64,000 bases of DNA from Polynucleobacter sp. UB-Piko-W3 (GCF_018881635.1 NZ_JACVPY010000002.1:1260525-1324524); one strand, 5' to 3'; positions 43,578 to 53,814 are shown, counted from the stretch's first letter. The notes: generated by a model not told the origin, from the letters alone. Translations and numbers: made by a program.

Positions 43578-43660
43578 GTCGATTGTGACTTTTTTAGTCC
43601 CCGATATACTAAAAATATAGGCTTATTTCAGGCTATCTTTAGGGGTGTTTGCGTAAATAC

Positions 43661-45586
43661 TTAAGAGAATTTCAGCTTTTCGCCTAATTCACGATATCTA
43701 GCGCGATCTAGGTCGTTAGCCGTACTACCAGCAATCTTTTGAGCTATTGCGGTCATTTCTTGCTTTAAGTAGGTCAGTTCTAGCTTTTTAAAGGCGCCCT
43801 CTAAGTCTGCCGTAGCCCCATCAAGGTCTAAATCAGACCCCATGACGCGATTTCTGAGTAACTCGTACAAGGGTGCAAGCTCACTGCGCGAGAGTTGGTC
43901 TTGGAACATTGCGAAAGCCCCGGCGCCAGCAGTAGCAGATTTATTGCCCTCGCCTGGAATCAATTCCACTAAGTCACATTGGGATAAAAGATCTTGCATT
44001 AATAAGAAGGCTTTAGTTGATCGCTGTTCTGCAGCCTTCAATGCCAGTGAGCGTTTGTTAGCATCTAATGATTTTCCAAGATGTGGAAACTGAATCAGTA
44101 CACGCAACATTTGCTCTGCTAAATCAGTCGGTGCCTTCGGTGGCTCAATATTTTGTGTCGCAACGCGTTTTGCAGAACCCTTAGACGCTTGCCAAGGGGC
44201 GCCCTGCCGATTACTGTTGGCAAAAGAATTTTGATTGATTGGTGATCTGGCTTGTTGTGCAGGAGCTGGCACTACTGTTAAACCACAAAATGACTCAAGC
44301 TCTGCCGGAGTCGTATTCGTTCGAATCGCGAGCTCACGCAAAATCTGAGTACGCAATGCAATGGGTGGCATCGAGAGCAATAATGGCTTGGCAGCATGAT
44401 GAGTATGGGCTCTACCCTCTGGGGTAGTGAGCTCGTGGTCTTCACTAACAATCTTAAAGAAGAAGCTAGAGATCGACATTGCTTCTTTAATGACTTTCTC
44501 AAATGCAGCTGCGCCATAAGCGCGCACATAGCTATCAGGATCATGCTCTGTCGGTAAGAATAAGAAACGAATTTCTTTATCGTCAGACATCAGCGGTAAA
44601 CAAGCTTCAAGTGCACGCTGTGCTGCACGTTGACCAGCAGAGTCGCCATCAAATGAGAAAATTACTTTGTCTGTTTGTCTGAGTAGCATCCGTACGTGGT
44701 TTGCAGTACATGCAGTTCCTAAGGTGGCTACTGCATTGGGGAAACCTAACTGTGCTAGCGCCACCACATCCATATAACCTTCGCAAACCAAGACGTATTC
44801 TTGCGCACGAATCGCTTGCCTTGCTTCAAATAATCCGTAGAGCGTATTACCTTTTGAAAACAATGGTGTCTCAGGAGAATTTAAATATTTTGGCTCACCT
44901 TGATCCAGAATACGCCCACCAAAGCCAATGGTTTGACCTTTGGGATTACGAATAGGAAACATCACACGATCACGAAAGCGGTCGTAACGTTTTATTGGAG
45001 CGCCTTCAGACTGCTCCCCCTGAATCAGAAGGCCGCCCTCTACAAGAGTCTTTGCTACTTCATCATTGGTATAAGGGCCGAACACTGCCTCCAGTCCTTG
45101 CCAGCCATCTGGGGCATAGCCCAAGGCATAACGTTTTGCGATCTCACCGGTCAGACCACGACCCTTTAAATACTCTACTGCCCTGGTATTGCCTTTGAGT
45201 TGTTGGCGATACCAATCTGCTGCTGAGCTCATCACCTCACTTAAAGCCATCGCTTGCTGCGCTCTTGCCACATCATTGGCGGTGCGCTCTTCGCGAGGCA
45301 CATCTAGCCCTGCAGAGCGCGCCAAATCCTCAATCGCATCTACATAACCAAGGCCAGAGTACTCCATCAAGAAACTAATGGCAGATCCATGGGCACCACA
45401 GCCAAAGCAGTGATAGAACTGCTTTGTAGGTGATACCGAAAATGAAGGGGACTTTTCTGAATGAAAGGGGCACAAACCTTGGTAATTTGCACCGGCTTTT
45501 TTTAACTTAACGTGCTGCCCAACCACATCAACGATGTCAACCCGATTTAAAAGATCGGCAATGAAGGATTGTGGAATAAGCGCCAT
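43661..45586 (-). CDS. dnaG: DNA primase DnaG
   Basis: A 641-residue primase. The CHC2 zinc finger is LCPFHSEKSPSFSV with FYHCFGCGAHGSAI. The TOPRIM core shows YVLVCEGYMDVVALAQLGFP, ATLGTACTANHVRML and VIFSFDGDSAGQRAA. The C-terminal helicase-binding domain follows. It makes RNA primers for replication. It lies between yqeY (51 bp) and rpoD, as in the macromolecular synthesis operon. Confidence 0.97.
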   Translation of the reverse strand: MALIPQSFIADLLNRVDIVDVVGQHVKLKKAGANYQGLCPFHSEKSPSFSVSPTKQFYHCFGCGAHGSAISFLMEYSGLGYVDAIEDLARSAGLDVPREERTANDVARAQQAMALSEVMSSAADWYRQQLKGNTRAVEYLKGRGLTGEIAKRYALGYAPDGWQGLEAVFGPYTNDEVAKTLVEGGLLIQGEQSEGAPIKRYDRFRDRVMFPIRNPKGQTIGFGGRILDQGEPKYLNSPETPLFSKGNTLYGLFEARQAIRAQEYVLVCEGYMDVVALAQLGFPNAVATLGTACTANHVRMLLRQTDKVIFSFDGDSAGQRAAQRALEACLPLMSDDKEIRFLFLPTEHDPDSYVRAYGAAAFEKVIKEAMSISSFFFKIVSEDHELTTPEGRAHTHHAAKPLLLSMPPIALRTQILRELAIRTNTTPAELESFCGLTVVPAPAQQARSPINQNSFANSNRQGAPWQASKGSAKRVATQNIEPPKAPTDLAEQMLRVLIQFPHLGKSLDANKRSLALKAAEQRSTKAFLLMQDLLSQCDLVELIPGEGNKSATAGAGAFAMFQDQLSRSELAPLYELLRNRVMGSDLDLDGATADLEGAFKKLELTYLKQEMTAIAQKIAGSTANDLDRARYRELGEKLKFS

Positions 45587-45637
45587 TAGGCTAGCAGTAT
45601 GAAACTGTTTTACTGAGTTGGCTAGTCGCTCAATTAC

Positions 45638-46084
45638 TTACTTAGCGAGTGCGGCTTTTACTAAAGCAGATACCTTACCCATATCAGCCTTACCAGCTAA
45701 TAGACCCTTTAGAGCGCCAATCACTTTACCCATATCTTGTAGGCCAGTAGCGCCTGTAGAAGCAACTACTGCTGCAACTGCAGCCTCTACTTCTGCATCC
45801 GACATTTGGGCAGGCAAGTAGGCTTGCAAGATGGTCATTTCAGCAACTTCGATTGCAACCAAATCATCACGATTGGCTTTTTCAAACTGAGAGATGGAAT
45901 CTTTACGCTGCTTAATCATTTTTTCAATAATCGCAATCACAGCAGCATCATCCAGAACAATTCGATCATCAACCTCACGTTGCTTAATCGCAGCAAGCAA
46001 TAAACGAATAGCCCCTAGACGTGCAGTCTCTTTTGCACGCATAGCATTTTTCATATCTTCAGTGATTTGATCTTTTAGACTCAT
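45638..46084 (-). CDS. GatB/YqeY domain-containing protein
   Basis: A 148-residue protein: SLKDQITEDMKNAMRAKE, LGAIRLLLAAIKQREVDDR, IEKMIKQRKDSISQFEKANR and MGKVIGALKGLLAGKADMGK match YqeY, related to the tail of aspartyl/glutamyl-tRNA amidotransferase subunit B. It may act in tRNA-related amide transfer, but the role is uncertain. It sits between rpsU and dnaG, a common insertion in this operon in beta- and other proteobacteria. Confidence 0.92.
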   Translation of the reverse strand: MSLKDQITEDMKNAMRAKETARLGAIRLLLAAIKQREVDDRIVLDDAAVIAIIEKMIKQRKDSISQFEKANRDDLVAIEVAEMTILQAYLPAQMSDAEVEAAVAAVVASTGATGLQDMGKVIGALKGLLAGKADMGKVSALVKAALAK

Positions 46085-46149
46085 GGCATTTTCCTAATGT
46101 TGAATATATCTCGCTGCCTAGCTGTGATTAGCAATTCAAAAAGCAAAAA

Positions 46150-46174
46150 CCCGCTGCGTTTCACCGTCAGCGGG
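46150..46174 (-). terminator. Terminator/attenuator after rpsU
   Basis: CCCGCTG / CAGCGGG (7 bp) with an 11-nt loop, followed on the minus strand by TTTTTGCTTTTT. It lies between rpsU and yqeY, so it probably partly terminates the operon after rpsU, as in E. coli, giving more S21 than primase. Confidence 0.85.
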
Positions 46175-46212
46175 CTTCAAAGCTTCTCGGTGAAGAGAGC
46201 TTTTAAATTCTA

Positions 46213-46425
46213 TTAGTAAAGCTTCTTAGGCAACATTTGGCTACGAATACGCTTGTAATGGCGTTTTGCAGCGGCGGCCTTTTTACGCTTACGCTCAGCC
46301 GTTGGCTTCTCGTAAAACTCGCGGGCACGCAAGTCTGTCAAAAGACCATTTTTTTCAATGGTGCGCTTGAAACGGCGCAATGCCACTTCAAATGGTTCGT
46401 TTTCGCGGAGGCGGACTGTAGTCAT
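46213..46425 (-). CDS. rpsU: 30S ribosomal protein S21
   Basis: A 70-residue basic protein: [40 protein letters not shown] and [15 protein letters not shown] match bacterial S21 along the entire length. It is part of the small subunit platform near the anti-Shine-Dalgarno. First gene of the rpsU-yqeY-dnaG-rpoD unit, divergent from tsaD by 77 bp. Confidence 0.97.
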   Translation of the reverse strand: MTTVRLRENEPFEVALRRFKRTIEKNGLLTDLRAREFYEKPTAERKRKKAAAAKRHYKRIRSQMLPKKLY

Positions 46426-46502
46426 ACTTATTTAACTCGTATATGCTCGATAAATATCGAAAAATTAACTGAATTGCGATTCTAGCACGACAAAACCAAA
46501 AA

Positions 46503-47576
46503 ATGATTGTTTTAGGAATAGAAACTTCTTGTGATGAGACCGGGGTGGCTTTATACAACACTACCCCTTGGGAAGAGGGCAAACCTGCATTCCAGGGCAT
46601 TCTGGGCCAAGGTTTACACTCCCAGATCGCTATGCACCGTGACTACGGGGGTGTAGTTCCAGAACTAGCCTCAAGAGACCATATCCGACGTGTTTTACCC
46701 CTTTTAGATCAATCTTTAAGCCAATCTGGGCTCAAATTAGCTGATATTGATGCGGTTGCTTTTACTCAGGGGCCCGGCCTTGCGGGTGCCCTTCTGGTGG
46801 GCAGCGCGTTTGCTAAATCCCTGGCCCAAGGGCTGAATTTGCCCTCCATTGGGGTTCATCACCTTGAAGGACATCTACTTTCTCCGCTTTTAGGCCAAAG
46901 CGCTCCCCAATTTCCATTTATTGCCCTACTTGTCTCTGGTGGTCACACCCAGCTCATGAAAGTTTCTGGCATTGGTCAATATGAGCTTTTAGGCGAAACC
47001 ATGGATGACGCTGCCGGTGAAGCGTTTGATAAGACTGCTAAATTATTGGGATTGAACTATCCAGGTGGCGCAGCCATTTCTAAACTGGCAGAAAAAGGGC
47101 GACCTGGAATTTTTGATCTACCCAAACCGATGTTGCACTCTGGCGATTTAGACTTCTCTTTCTCGGGACTTAAGACTGCGGTTCTAAATCAAGTGAAAAA
47201 GTTTGAAGAGAGAAAGATTACAGACTCTTCTGAAGTGGCGCAATTTCATACGGATCTTGCCAGAAGCTTTGTCGATGCCATCGTTACAGTGCTAGTGAGT
47301 AAATCAGAAAAGGCACTCAAACAAACTAGCTGCAAACATTTAGTGCTTGCTGGTGGTGTGGGAGCCAATATGCAATTACGAAATGCACTTAATGACAAAG
47401 CGAAAAAGAATCGTTTTGAAGTTCACTATCCACCACTAGAACTTTGTACTGATAACGGAGTCATGATTGCTTTTGCTGGAGCACTACGCATGTTAGCCAA
47501 AAATAATGGCTCCACAACTTCTGGAGCCTTTGACATCAAACCCCGTTGGGATTTGCAAAGCAATAATTTGATTTAG
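46503..47576 (+). CDS. tsaD: tRNA N6-adenosine threonylcarbamoyltransferase TsaD
   Basis: A 357-residue ASKHA-fold enzyme. It has [37 protein letters not shown], the metal motif [13 protein letters not shown] (HxxGH), [10 protein letters not shown] and [17 protein letters not shown]. With TsaB and TsaE it makes t6A37 in ANN-decoding tRNAs. Divergent from rpsU, as in E. coli. Its stop codon lies within the left edge of the 176-bp tandem duplication, but the protein itself is intact. Confidence 0.97.
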   Translation: MIVLGIETSCDETGVALYNTTPWEEGKPAFQGILGQGLHSQIAMHRDYGGVVPELASRDHIRRVLPLLDQSLSQSGLKLADIDAVAFTQGPGLAGALLVGSAFAKSLAQGLNLPSIGVHHLEGHLLSPLLGQSAPQFPFIALLVSGGHTQLMKVSGIGQYELLGETMDDAAGEAFDKTAKLLGLNYPGGAAISKLAEKGRPGIFDLPKPMLHSGDLDFSFSGLKTAVLNQVKKFEERKITDSSEVAQFHTDLARSFVDAIVTVLVSKSEKALKQTSCKHLVLAGGVGANMQLRNALNDKAKKNRFEVHYPPLELCTDNGVMIAFAGALRMLAKNNGSTTSGAFDIKPRWDLQSNNLI

Positions 47577-47924
47577 CTTGCTTTATTTCTTGTGGCTGAT
47601 GCGAGCAAAAGCGCTATGGTTATGAATGGACTCAAAGTTCTCAGCCTCAACCACAAAGGCGCGGATACGCTCATCAGCCTTGAGATTGCCAGCCACATCA
47701 CGCACTAAATCCTCTACGAATTTAGGATTGCTATAAGAATGCTCAGTATTAGCTTGCTTTATTTCTTGTGGCTGATGCGAGCAAAAGCGCTATGGTTATG
47801 AATGGACTCAAAGTTCTCAGCCTCAACCACAAAGGCGCGGATACGCTCATCAGCCTTGAGATTGCCAGCCACATCACGCACTAAATCCTCTACGAATTTA
47901 GGATTGCTATAAGAATGCTCAGTA
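47573..47924. repeat. Perfect 176-bp tandem duplication
   Basis: Bases 47573-47748 and 47749-47924 are identical at every position I compared. Each unit begins with TTAG (the last codon base and stop of tsaD in copy 1) and carries the folE2 stop region and about the last 55 codons of folE2. The first mismatches at both edges (T/A before, T/A after) show that there is no microhomology at the junction. Both genes remain complete because folE2 uses copy 2. Confidence 0.97.
47583..47748 (-). pseudogene. Duplicated 3' fragment of folE2
   Basis: The first repeat copy contains the folE2 C-terminal codons through its TAA stop, but no start or upstream part. It is therefore a remnant lying in the gap between convergent tsaD and folE2. 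It is presumably not translated, though folE2 transcription will run through it. Exact identity with the living copy indicates very recent origin. Confidence 0.9.
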
Positions 47925-48586
47925 ACCCACTTCTCATCTGGGCGCTTTAGTAAACCCCAAAGCTCACTAGAAGCTTCGCTCTCTGCGGCGGTGATTAAAT
48001 CTTCTACTGTCATCTTCGTTTGCGAATCAAGTACGACATCCATAGTGACATGGGATCGTTGATTGTGTGCACCAAACTCAGAAATCTCTTTAGAGCAGGG
48101 GCACAAACTCATAACTGGTACCTGAGCGCGCAATCCTAGCTCAATATCTAACTTTCCTGCAGGATTTTGCTTGGCTGTTGCCATCCAAGTCACTTCGTAA
48201 TCCATCAAGCTTTCTACGCCAGATACCGGCGCTGCTTTTTTAACAAAGTGGGTATAGGTAAATTGCACATGGCCTTCTTTAGCGTCAAGCAAAGGCAACA
48301 TATCGCACACCATTGCAACAACTGTCATGCTATCAACGGCCATCTCTTGCTTTTGAAGAAGCGCCATGAAGCGCGACATATGCGTTCCTTTAACATGCGC
48401 AGGTAGGGCAACATCCATCTCGAACTGACCAACGGATGGAAAGTCTCCAGATGCACTACGAATGGTTAATGGATGACGCACGCCACGAATACCAACCTGC
48501 TCAATCGGCAAAGCACGCTCATCCAATGTGGATTGCACATCGGGCATTGCGCTAGCTTTCAGAAAAGCGGGGTTAATGTCGTTCAT
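47759..48586 (-). CDS. folE2: GTP cyclohydrolase FolE2 (type IB)
   Basis: About 275 residues. It has [45 protein letters not shown] and the metal cysteine region [20 protein letters not shown], followed by [12 protein letters not shown], as in FolE2. It makes 7,8-dihydroneopterin triphosphate for folate without the zinc-only FolE. I start at ATG 48584-48586, after the dxs stop; the longer frame overlaps dxs. Its 3' end is one copy of the 176-bp tandem repeat. Confidence 0.94.
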   Translation of the reverse strand: MNDINPAFLKASAMPDVQSTLDERALPIEQVGIRGVRHPLTIRSASGDFPSVGQFEMDVALPAHVKGTHMSRFMALLQKQEMAVDSMTVVAMVCDMLPLLDAKEGHVQFTYTHFVKKAAPVSGVESLMDYEVTWMATAKQNPAGKLDIELGLRAQVPVMSLCPCSKEISEFGAHNQRSHVTMDVVLDSQTKMTVEDLITAAESEASSELWGLLKRPDEKWVTEHSYSNPKFVEDLVRDVAGNLKADERIRAFVVEAENFESIHNHSAFARISHKK

Positions 48587-48611
48587 GGCTCTATTTTCAA
48601 GCAAAACGGGT

Positions 48612-50513
48612 TTATTTGCCCGCAAATACTGAATTTATTGTGAATACGGCCGGAAAACGTTGTTTGATGGAATGCGTAATGCCCTCTACATCCAGGCCAC
48701 ACTTGGTCATCAACAGGTTGTAGTCTCCATGCTCAATAAATTGGTCGGGAAGACCTAGCTGCAAAAGGGGTTTGTTTATTCCAAGCTGCGCCAGCGCTTC
48801 CAGGCAAGCGCTTCCCGCACCGCCAGCAATCACGCCATCCTCAATCGTGACAAAATAATCGTGATTCTCCGCCAAGGATTTGATGAGATCAACATCGAGT
48901 GGTTTTACAAAACGCATATTGGCAACCGTTGAGTCAATCACCTCTGCGACTTCTAGCGCCGAATACAGCAAAGTACCAAATGCCAAAATGGCTAGGCGGC
49001 TTCCAGATTGAGCATTGGATTTGCGACGTATCTCACCCTTACCAAATGGTAATGTGCGGAGTTCTTTAGAAGGAGCTACTCCAGCGCCTGAACCACGGGG
49101 GTATCTCACGGCACTAGGATGAGGTTGATGAAATGCCGTAGTCAGTAGATCGCGACACTCTGACTCGTCTGCTGGCGTCATCACCAACATATTCGGGATA
49201 CAGCGTAAGTATGGAATGTCATAAGCGCCCGCATGGGTTGCACCATCAGCGCCAACTAAACCAGCGCGATCTAATGCAAACAAGACTGGCAAATCCTGCA
49301 AAGCTACATCATGAATCAATTGATCATAAGCACGCTGCAAGAAAGTGGAATAAATCGCCACTACCGGCTTCATACCCTCACATGCCATACCAGCAGCAAA
49401 AGTGACTGCATGTTGCTCGGCAATACCGACATCGTAATAACGATTCGGAAAGTTTTTCTCAAACGCCACTAAACCAGAGCCTTCACGCATCGCTGGTGTA
49501 ATCCCAATTAATCGCGGATCTGCTTGAGCCATATCGCATAACCACTCACCAAATACTTGGGTAAAGGTTTTTTTAGTTGCCGCAGCTTTTTTGACGCCCT
49601 CTTTAGGATTAAATTTACTAGGACCGTGATACAGCACAGGATCGACTTCAGCCAACTCATAACCTTGACCCTTGCGAGTCACAACATGTAAAAACTGTGG
49701 GCCACCGCCTTCTAGAGCTAGGCGGCGCACGTTCTGCAGCATTGGAATCAAAGCGTCTAAATCATGCCCATCAATTGGGCCAAAGTAATTAAAACCAAAT
49801 TCTTCGAAGATAGTTGAAGGTGAAACCATGCCTTTAGCATGATCTTCAAGACGTTTTGCAAACTCGCGCAGTGGAGGTGCAATCGATAAAACGCTATCGA
49901 TACCCTTTTTAGTAGCCGAATAAATATTACCGCTCAGCAATCTCGCCAGATGACGATTGAGCGCGCCTACTGCAGGAGAGATCGACATATCATTGTCATT
50001 CAGAATAACGACTAGAGGCAGATCTTCATATACGCCAGCGTTGTTCATGGCCTCAAAGGCCATACCACCAGTCATTGCACTATCACCAATGACAGCCACG
50101 GCCACATGACGCTCACCCTTTGTCTGGAAGGCGCGAGCCATACCCATCGCCGCTGAGATGCTGGTCGATGAATGTCCTGTACCAAAGGCATCAAACTCAC
50201 TTTCGGCGCGCTGTGGGAATCCAGATAATCCCTTGAACTGACGCAGGGTGTTCATGCGCTCACGACGGCCCGTCAATATTTTGTGCGGATAGCTTTGGTG
50301 CCCCACGTCCCAGACAATACGATCATCTGGAGTGTCAAATACATAATGCAGAGCAATCGATAACTCCACCGTTCCCAAATTAGAAGATAGGTGTCCACCA
50401 GTTTGCGATACCGAATCCAAGACAAACTGACGTAATTCATCAGCAAGTGCTGGCAATTCTTCACGAGTCAGTTTTTTTAATTCGTTGGGGGAGTTGATGG
50501 AATGTAAGGTCAT
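48612..50513 (-). CDS. dxs: 1-deoxy-D-xylulose-5-phosphate synthase
   Basis: A 633-residue ThDP enzyme: [58 protein letters not shown] (GDG-type ThDP site) and [20 protein letters not shown]. It condenses pyruvate and glyceraldehyde 3-phosphate, the first step of the MEP isoprenoid pathway. It lies 20 bp after ispA and 25 bp before folE2. Confidence 0.97.
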   Translation of the reverse strand: MTLHSINSPNELKKLTREELPALADELRQFVLDSVSQTGGHLSSNLGTVELSIALHYVFDTPDDRIVWDVGHQSYPHKILTGRRERMNTLRQFKGLSGFPQRAESEFDAFGTGHSSTSISAAMGMARAFQTKGERHVAVAVIGDSAMTGGMAFEAMNNAGVYEDLPLVVILNDNDMSISPAVGALNRHLARLLSGNIYSATKKGIDSVLSIAPPLREFAKRLEDHAKGMVSPSTIFEEFGFNYFGPIDGHDLDALIPMLQNVRRLALEGGGPQFLHVVTRKGQGYELAEVDPVLYHGPSKFNPKEGVKKAAATKKTFTQVFGEWLCDMAQADPRLIGITPAMREGSGLVAFEKNFPNRYYDVGIAEQHAVTFAAGMACEGMKPVVAIYSTFLQRAYDQLIHDVALQDLPVLFALDRAGLVGADGATHAGAYDIPYLRCIPNMLVMTPADESECRDLLTTAFHQPHPSAVRYPRGSGAGVAPSKELRTLPFGKGEIRRKSNAQSGSRLAILAFGTLLYSALEVAEVIDSTVANMRFVKPLDVDLIKSLAENHDYFVTIEDGVIAGGAGSACLEALAQLGINKPLLQLGLPDQFIEHGDYNLLMTKCGLDVEGITHSIKQRFPAVFTINSVFAGK

Positions 50514-50533
50514 TGAATCTATTTAGTTTTTAT

Positions 50534-51424
50534 TTATTTAGCTCTATTAACAACTAAGAGTGCTAAATCTTTTAAGGCATCTGCCTTGTTACCAAAATCA
50601 GCAAGGCTAGCGATGGCTGTTTCTTGCAAGTCTTTAGCCTGCTGTTGAGCGTAGTCTAAACCCATCAAGGTCACATAGGTTGGCTTATTCGCAGCTGCGT
50701 CCTTGCCTGCTGTTTTTCCCAGGGTTTGGCTATCGGCTGTTGCATCAAGCACATCATCAACAATCTGAAAAGCTAAACCAAGGGCTGTTGAATATTTTTG
50801 GAGTTGCGCCATTTGAGTGGGATTGAGATGTGCTGCAATACCGCCCAACTCAACAGCGCAAGAGAGTAAGGCGCCGGTTTTCATGGCATGCATTTGTTTC
50901 AAACCTACCAGATCTAAAGTTTTTCCAACGCTCTCTAAATCGATTGCCTGTCCGCCAGCCATGCCACGCGAACCAGAAGCAGCAGCTAAAGAACTAATCA
51001 TCAGCAAGCGTACGTCGACTTCACATTGCGCATTGGCGAGCACCTCAAAAGCACGGGTTTGCAAAGCATCACCAACTAGAAGAGCAGTCGCTTCATCAAA
51101 CGCTTTATGCACTGTGGGCCGACCACGACGTAAATCATCGTCATCCATACAAGGCAAATCATCGTGCACTAACGAATACGCATGAATACATTCAATCGCA
51201 ACTGCTGCTGCATCTAACGCCTTTGCTTTGGCATCACCAAGCGAGCCTGCTGCATAAACTAGTAAAGGACGAATGCGTTTCCCACCACCTTGCGCCGCAT
51301 AACGCATTGCTTCGTGCAAACGATTCGGCGTAGTTTGTGCAGAATCGAGCAAATCATCTAATGCCCTCTCAGCTCGCCCAGAGTGATTAGTAAGCCACTC
51401 TTGAAATTGAAAAATGGTAGTCAT
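50534..51424 (-). CDS. ispA: Farnesyl diphosphate synthase (polyprenyl synthetase)
   Basis: A 296-residue prenyl transferase. The first Asp-rich motif is LVHDDLPCMDDDDLRRGRPT and the second FQIVDDVLDATADSQTLGK, with AAQGGGKRIRPLLVYAAG before them. It uses isopentenyl and dimethylallyl diphosphates made from the dxs pathway. Its ATG overlaps the xseB stop (ATGA). Confidence 0.95.
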   Translation of the reverse strand: MTTIFQFQEWLTNHSGRAERALDDLLDSAQTTPNRLHEAMRYAAQGGGKRIRPLLVYAAGSLGDAKAKALDAAAVAIECIHAYSLVHDDLPCMDDDDLRRGRPTVHKAFDEATALLVGDALQTRAFEVLANAQCEVDVRLLMISSLAAASGSRGMAGGQAIDLESVGKTLDLVGLKQMHAMKTGALLSCAVELGGIAAHLNPTQMAQLQKYSTALGLAFQIVDDVLDATADSQTLGKTAGKDAAANKPTYVTLMGLDYAQQQAKDLQETAIASLADFGNKADALKDLALLVVNRAK

Positions 51425-51657
51425 TAAGCCTCGAACACTCGCACTTGTTGTTCAACTTGAGCAAGCACTCCCTGACAATGTTTTAACAAAGCAGCACCGC
51501 GTTGATAAGCCAAAAGGGTCTCTTCTAAGGAGAATTTTCCTGATTCCATGTCCAAAATTAACTTTTCGAGTTCTTTTACAGCTTGCTCATAGCGGAGATC
51601 TGGATCAATTGTGACCTCAAGACCTGGTTTTTGAGTCTCTGACTTTTTAGCTGGCAT
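51424..51657 (-). CDS. xseB: Exodeoxyribonuclease VII small subunit
   Basis: A 77-residue helical protein: RYEQAVKELEKLILDMESGK, FSLEETLLAYQRGAALLKHC and QGVLAQVEQQVRVFE are the XseB signature. It joins XseA, encoded elsewhere, to degrade single-stranded DNA. First gene of the xseB-ispA-dxs-folE2 unit, a known arrangement. Confidence 0.95.
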   Translation of the reverse strand: MPAKKSETQKPGLEVTIDPDLRYEQAVKELEKLILDMESGKFSLEETLLAYQRGAALLKHCQGVLAQVEQQVRVFEA

Positions 51658-51725
51658 AAGCTGTTTCCTTCATATTTCCCATACGGATAGCCCTACATAT
51701 TAAAGCGAGAAGCCCCTCTGATGGG

Positions 51726-51731
51726 TATAAT
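51726..51731 (+). promoter_or_regulatory. Possible promoter (-10 TATAAT) with structured leader of the Rieske gene
   Basis: TATAAT lies 88 bp before the Rieske oxygenase ATG; no good -35 is seen. The leader holds ATCGA-TCCG-TCGAT (hairpin near 51751-51764) and a second hairpin around AGCTTCGGCT (near 51788), so the 5' UTR is structured. Confidence 0.4.
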
Positions 51732-51818
51732 CTACCCCTTCCTTTCCAATATCGATCCGTCGATGGTTGGATTGGTTATTCCGCTTAGCTTCGGCTGACG
51801 TTTTCGGGGGTGGGGAGA

Positions 51819-52925
51819 ATGACTAATCTGGCTACCGCGCAGAAGCTTGCGCCGTCCAATCTACAACTGCCGGTTTCGGCATATTTTGACGCTGATCTGT
51901 ATCAGCGGGAAATTGAACTGCTTTTTAAGCAGGGGCCTGGCTATGTTGGCCACGAACTCATGGTGCCTGAAATTGGCTCCTATCAAACCTTATCCGCAGA
52001 AAACGAAGGTCGTATTCTCGTTCGCAACGACTCTGGTGTAGAACTACTTTCCAACGTCTGCCGTCATCGCCAAGCACTCATGCTTAATGGTAAAGGTAAA
52101 GCAGACAATATCGTTTGCCCACTCCATCGCTGGACTTACGATTTAGGTGGAAATTTATTAGGCGCACCCCATTTTGAAGATAAGCCTTGCCTCAACTTAG
52201 GCAAGTCCCCTTTGCAAAATTGGCAAGGCATGTTATTCGAAGGTCCACGCGATGTGCGCACTGATCTTGCAAAACTGGGTGTTGCTGAGGATCTTCAATT
52301 TGATGGCTACATGCTGGATCATGTTGAGGTACACGATTGCAATTACAACTGGAAAACGTTTATCGAGGTTTATCTCGAGGATTACCATGTTGTGCCGTTT
52401 CATCCTGGCTTAGGTAAGTTTATTTCTTGTGAGGACTTGCACTGGGAGTTTGGTGACTGGCATAGCGTACAAACTGTTGGTATTCATAAAGATTTGCAAA
52501 CCCCAGGTTCACCGGTGTATCGCAACTGGCATGAAGCAGTCTTGCGGCAATATCAAGGCAAAACTCCACGGCATGGGGCTATCTGGCTGACCTACTACCC
52601 AAATGTAATGGTGGAGTGGTATCCAGGCGTTCTCTGTGTTTCTACTTTATATCCCATGGGCCCAAATAAAACTCGCAATATTGTTGAGTTCTATTACCCA
52701 GAAGAGATTGCCTTATTTGAGCGCGAGTTTGTAGAGGCTGAGCGTTCCGCCTATATGGAAACTTGCATTGAAGATGATGAGATTGGTGAGCGCATGGATC
52801 AAGGCCGTGCTGCCCTGTTTGCGCGTGGTGTTAATGAAGTGGGGCCCTATCAAAGCCCCATGGAAGATGGTATGCAACATTTTCATGAATGGTACCGTCG
52901 CGTCATGAATTTTCAAGGCGCATAA
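51819..52925 (+). CDS. Rieske 2Fe-2S/mononuclear iron oxygenase, alpha subunit type
   Basis: About 368 residues. The Rieske site reads NVCRHRQALMLNGKGKADNI followed by VCPLHRWTYDLGG (CxH...CxxH). The catalytic iron region is FIEVYLEDYHVVPFHPGLG (D/H/H). It resembles ring-hydroxylating dioxygenase alpha subunits, but no ferredoxin reductase gene is adjacent. I prefer ATG at 51819 (GGGGAG upstream) over GTG at 51810. Substrate unknown. Confidence 0.88.
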   Translation: MTNLATAQKLAPSNLQLPVSAYFDADLYQREIELLFKQGPGYVGHELMVPEIGSYQTLSAENEGRILVRNDSGVELLSNVCRHRQALMLNGKGKADNIVCPLHRWTYDLGGNLLGAPHFEDKPCLNLGKSPLQNWQGMLFEGPRDVRTDLAKLGVAEDLQFDGYMLDHVEVHDCNYNWKTFIEVYLEDYHVVPFHPGLGKFISCEDLHWEFGDWHSVQTVGIHKDLQTPGSPVYRNWHEAVLRQYQGKTPRHGAIWLTYYPNVMVEWYPGVLCVSTLYPMGPNKTRNIVEFYYPEEIALFEREFVEAERSAYMETCIEDDEIGERMDQGRAALFARGVNEVGPYQSPMEDGMQHFHEWYRRVMNFQGA

Positions 52926-52971
52926 TTAAGGCGCATTCTTAAACCATTTTGCATTCAAGATAGGAAGCCTT

Positions 52972-53805
52972 ATGACTCCATTAGTTTCCGCAAACCAACT
53001 AGAAGAAATTCTCAATACTGGTGAGAATGTTTTGCTCTGCGATTGCCGCTTTGATTTAGTCAACCCAGAAGCCGGCAGAAAAGCATACGAAGAAAGTCAT
53101 ATTCCCGGGGCTATTTATGTCGATCTTGATCAAGACATGTCTGGCACTAAAACGGGAAGCAATGGCCGACATCCACTGCCTTCTCCACAAGATTGGGCAA
53201 AAACTAAAGCTCGCCTAGGCATTAGTCCAAATACTTTAGTAGTTGCCTACGATAAACAAGGCTCAGTCTATGCCAGCCGCCTGTGGTGGATGCTCAAAGC
53301 CACTGGGCATGCTAATGTCCGCGTCTTAGATGGTGGTTTAGATTCCTGGAACGGTCCGATGGGCACAATACCCCGCAAACCGACACCGACATCTCAAGCG
53401 ATTGAGCCCATGCCTTATGTTGGTCTAGTAACAGTTGATGATATGGTGAGCAATCTTCAGTCGCGCAAAAATCTCGTGCTTGACGCCAGAGCAAACGATC
53501 GTTTTCATGGACAGAACGAAACTCTAGACCCTGTCGGTGGGCATATCCCTGGTGCAATCAATCACTTCTTTAAAAACAACCTATCGGCCACTGCATTTAA
53601 AGCGCCGGAGCAACTGTTTAAAGATTTTGTAGAGTTACTGGGATCCAAAAAACCATCTGAAATCATTCATCAGTGTGGCTCAGGCGTTACTGCCTGTCAC
53701 AATCTGTTGGCAATGGAAGTGGCGGGATTAAGAGGCTCACGTCTTTATGCAGGTAGTTGGAGCGAATGGTGCGCCGACCCTACAAGACCGGTTGCTACTG
53801 ATTAG
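52972..53805 (+). CDS. sseA: 3-mercaptopyruvate/thiosulfate sulfurtransferase (rhodanese family)
   Basis: A 277-residue two-domain rhodanese. The N-domain has LLCDCRFDLVNPEAGRKAYE and HIPGAIYVDLDQDMSG; the active C-domain has VLDARANDRFHGQNETLDPV and the loop HQCGSGVTACHN (Cys nucleophile). A CGSGVTAC loop favours 3-mercaptopyruvate over thiosulfate. It transfers sulfur to thiols or cyanide. It lies 46 bp after the Rieske gene. Confidence 0.9.
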   Translation: MTPLVSANQLEEILNTGENVLLCDCRFDLVNPEAGRKAYEESHIPGAIYVDLDQDMSGTKTGSNGRHPLPSPQDWAKTKARLGISPNTLVVAYDKQGSVYASRLWWMLKATGHANVRVLDGGLDSWNGPMGTIPRKPTPTSQAIEPMPYVGLVTVDDMVSNLQSRKNLVLDARANDRFHGQNETLDPVGGHIPGAINHFFKNNLSATAFKAPEQLFKDFVELLGSKKPSEIIHQCGSGVTACHNLLAMEVAGLRGSRLYAGSWSEWCADPTRPVATD

Positions 53806-53814
53806 AGCTATTGC

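Noticed and set aside
47583-47748. Second folE2 as a functional short gene
   Set aside because: The fragment has only the C-terminal codons and no start, so it is a by-product of the tandem duplication.
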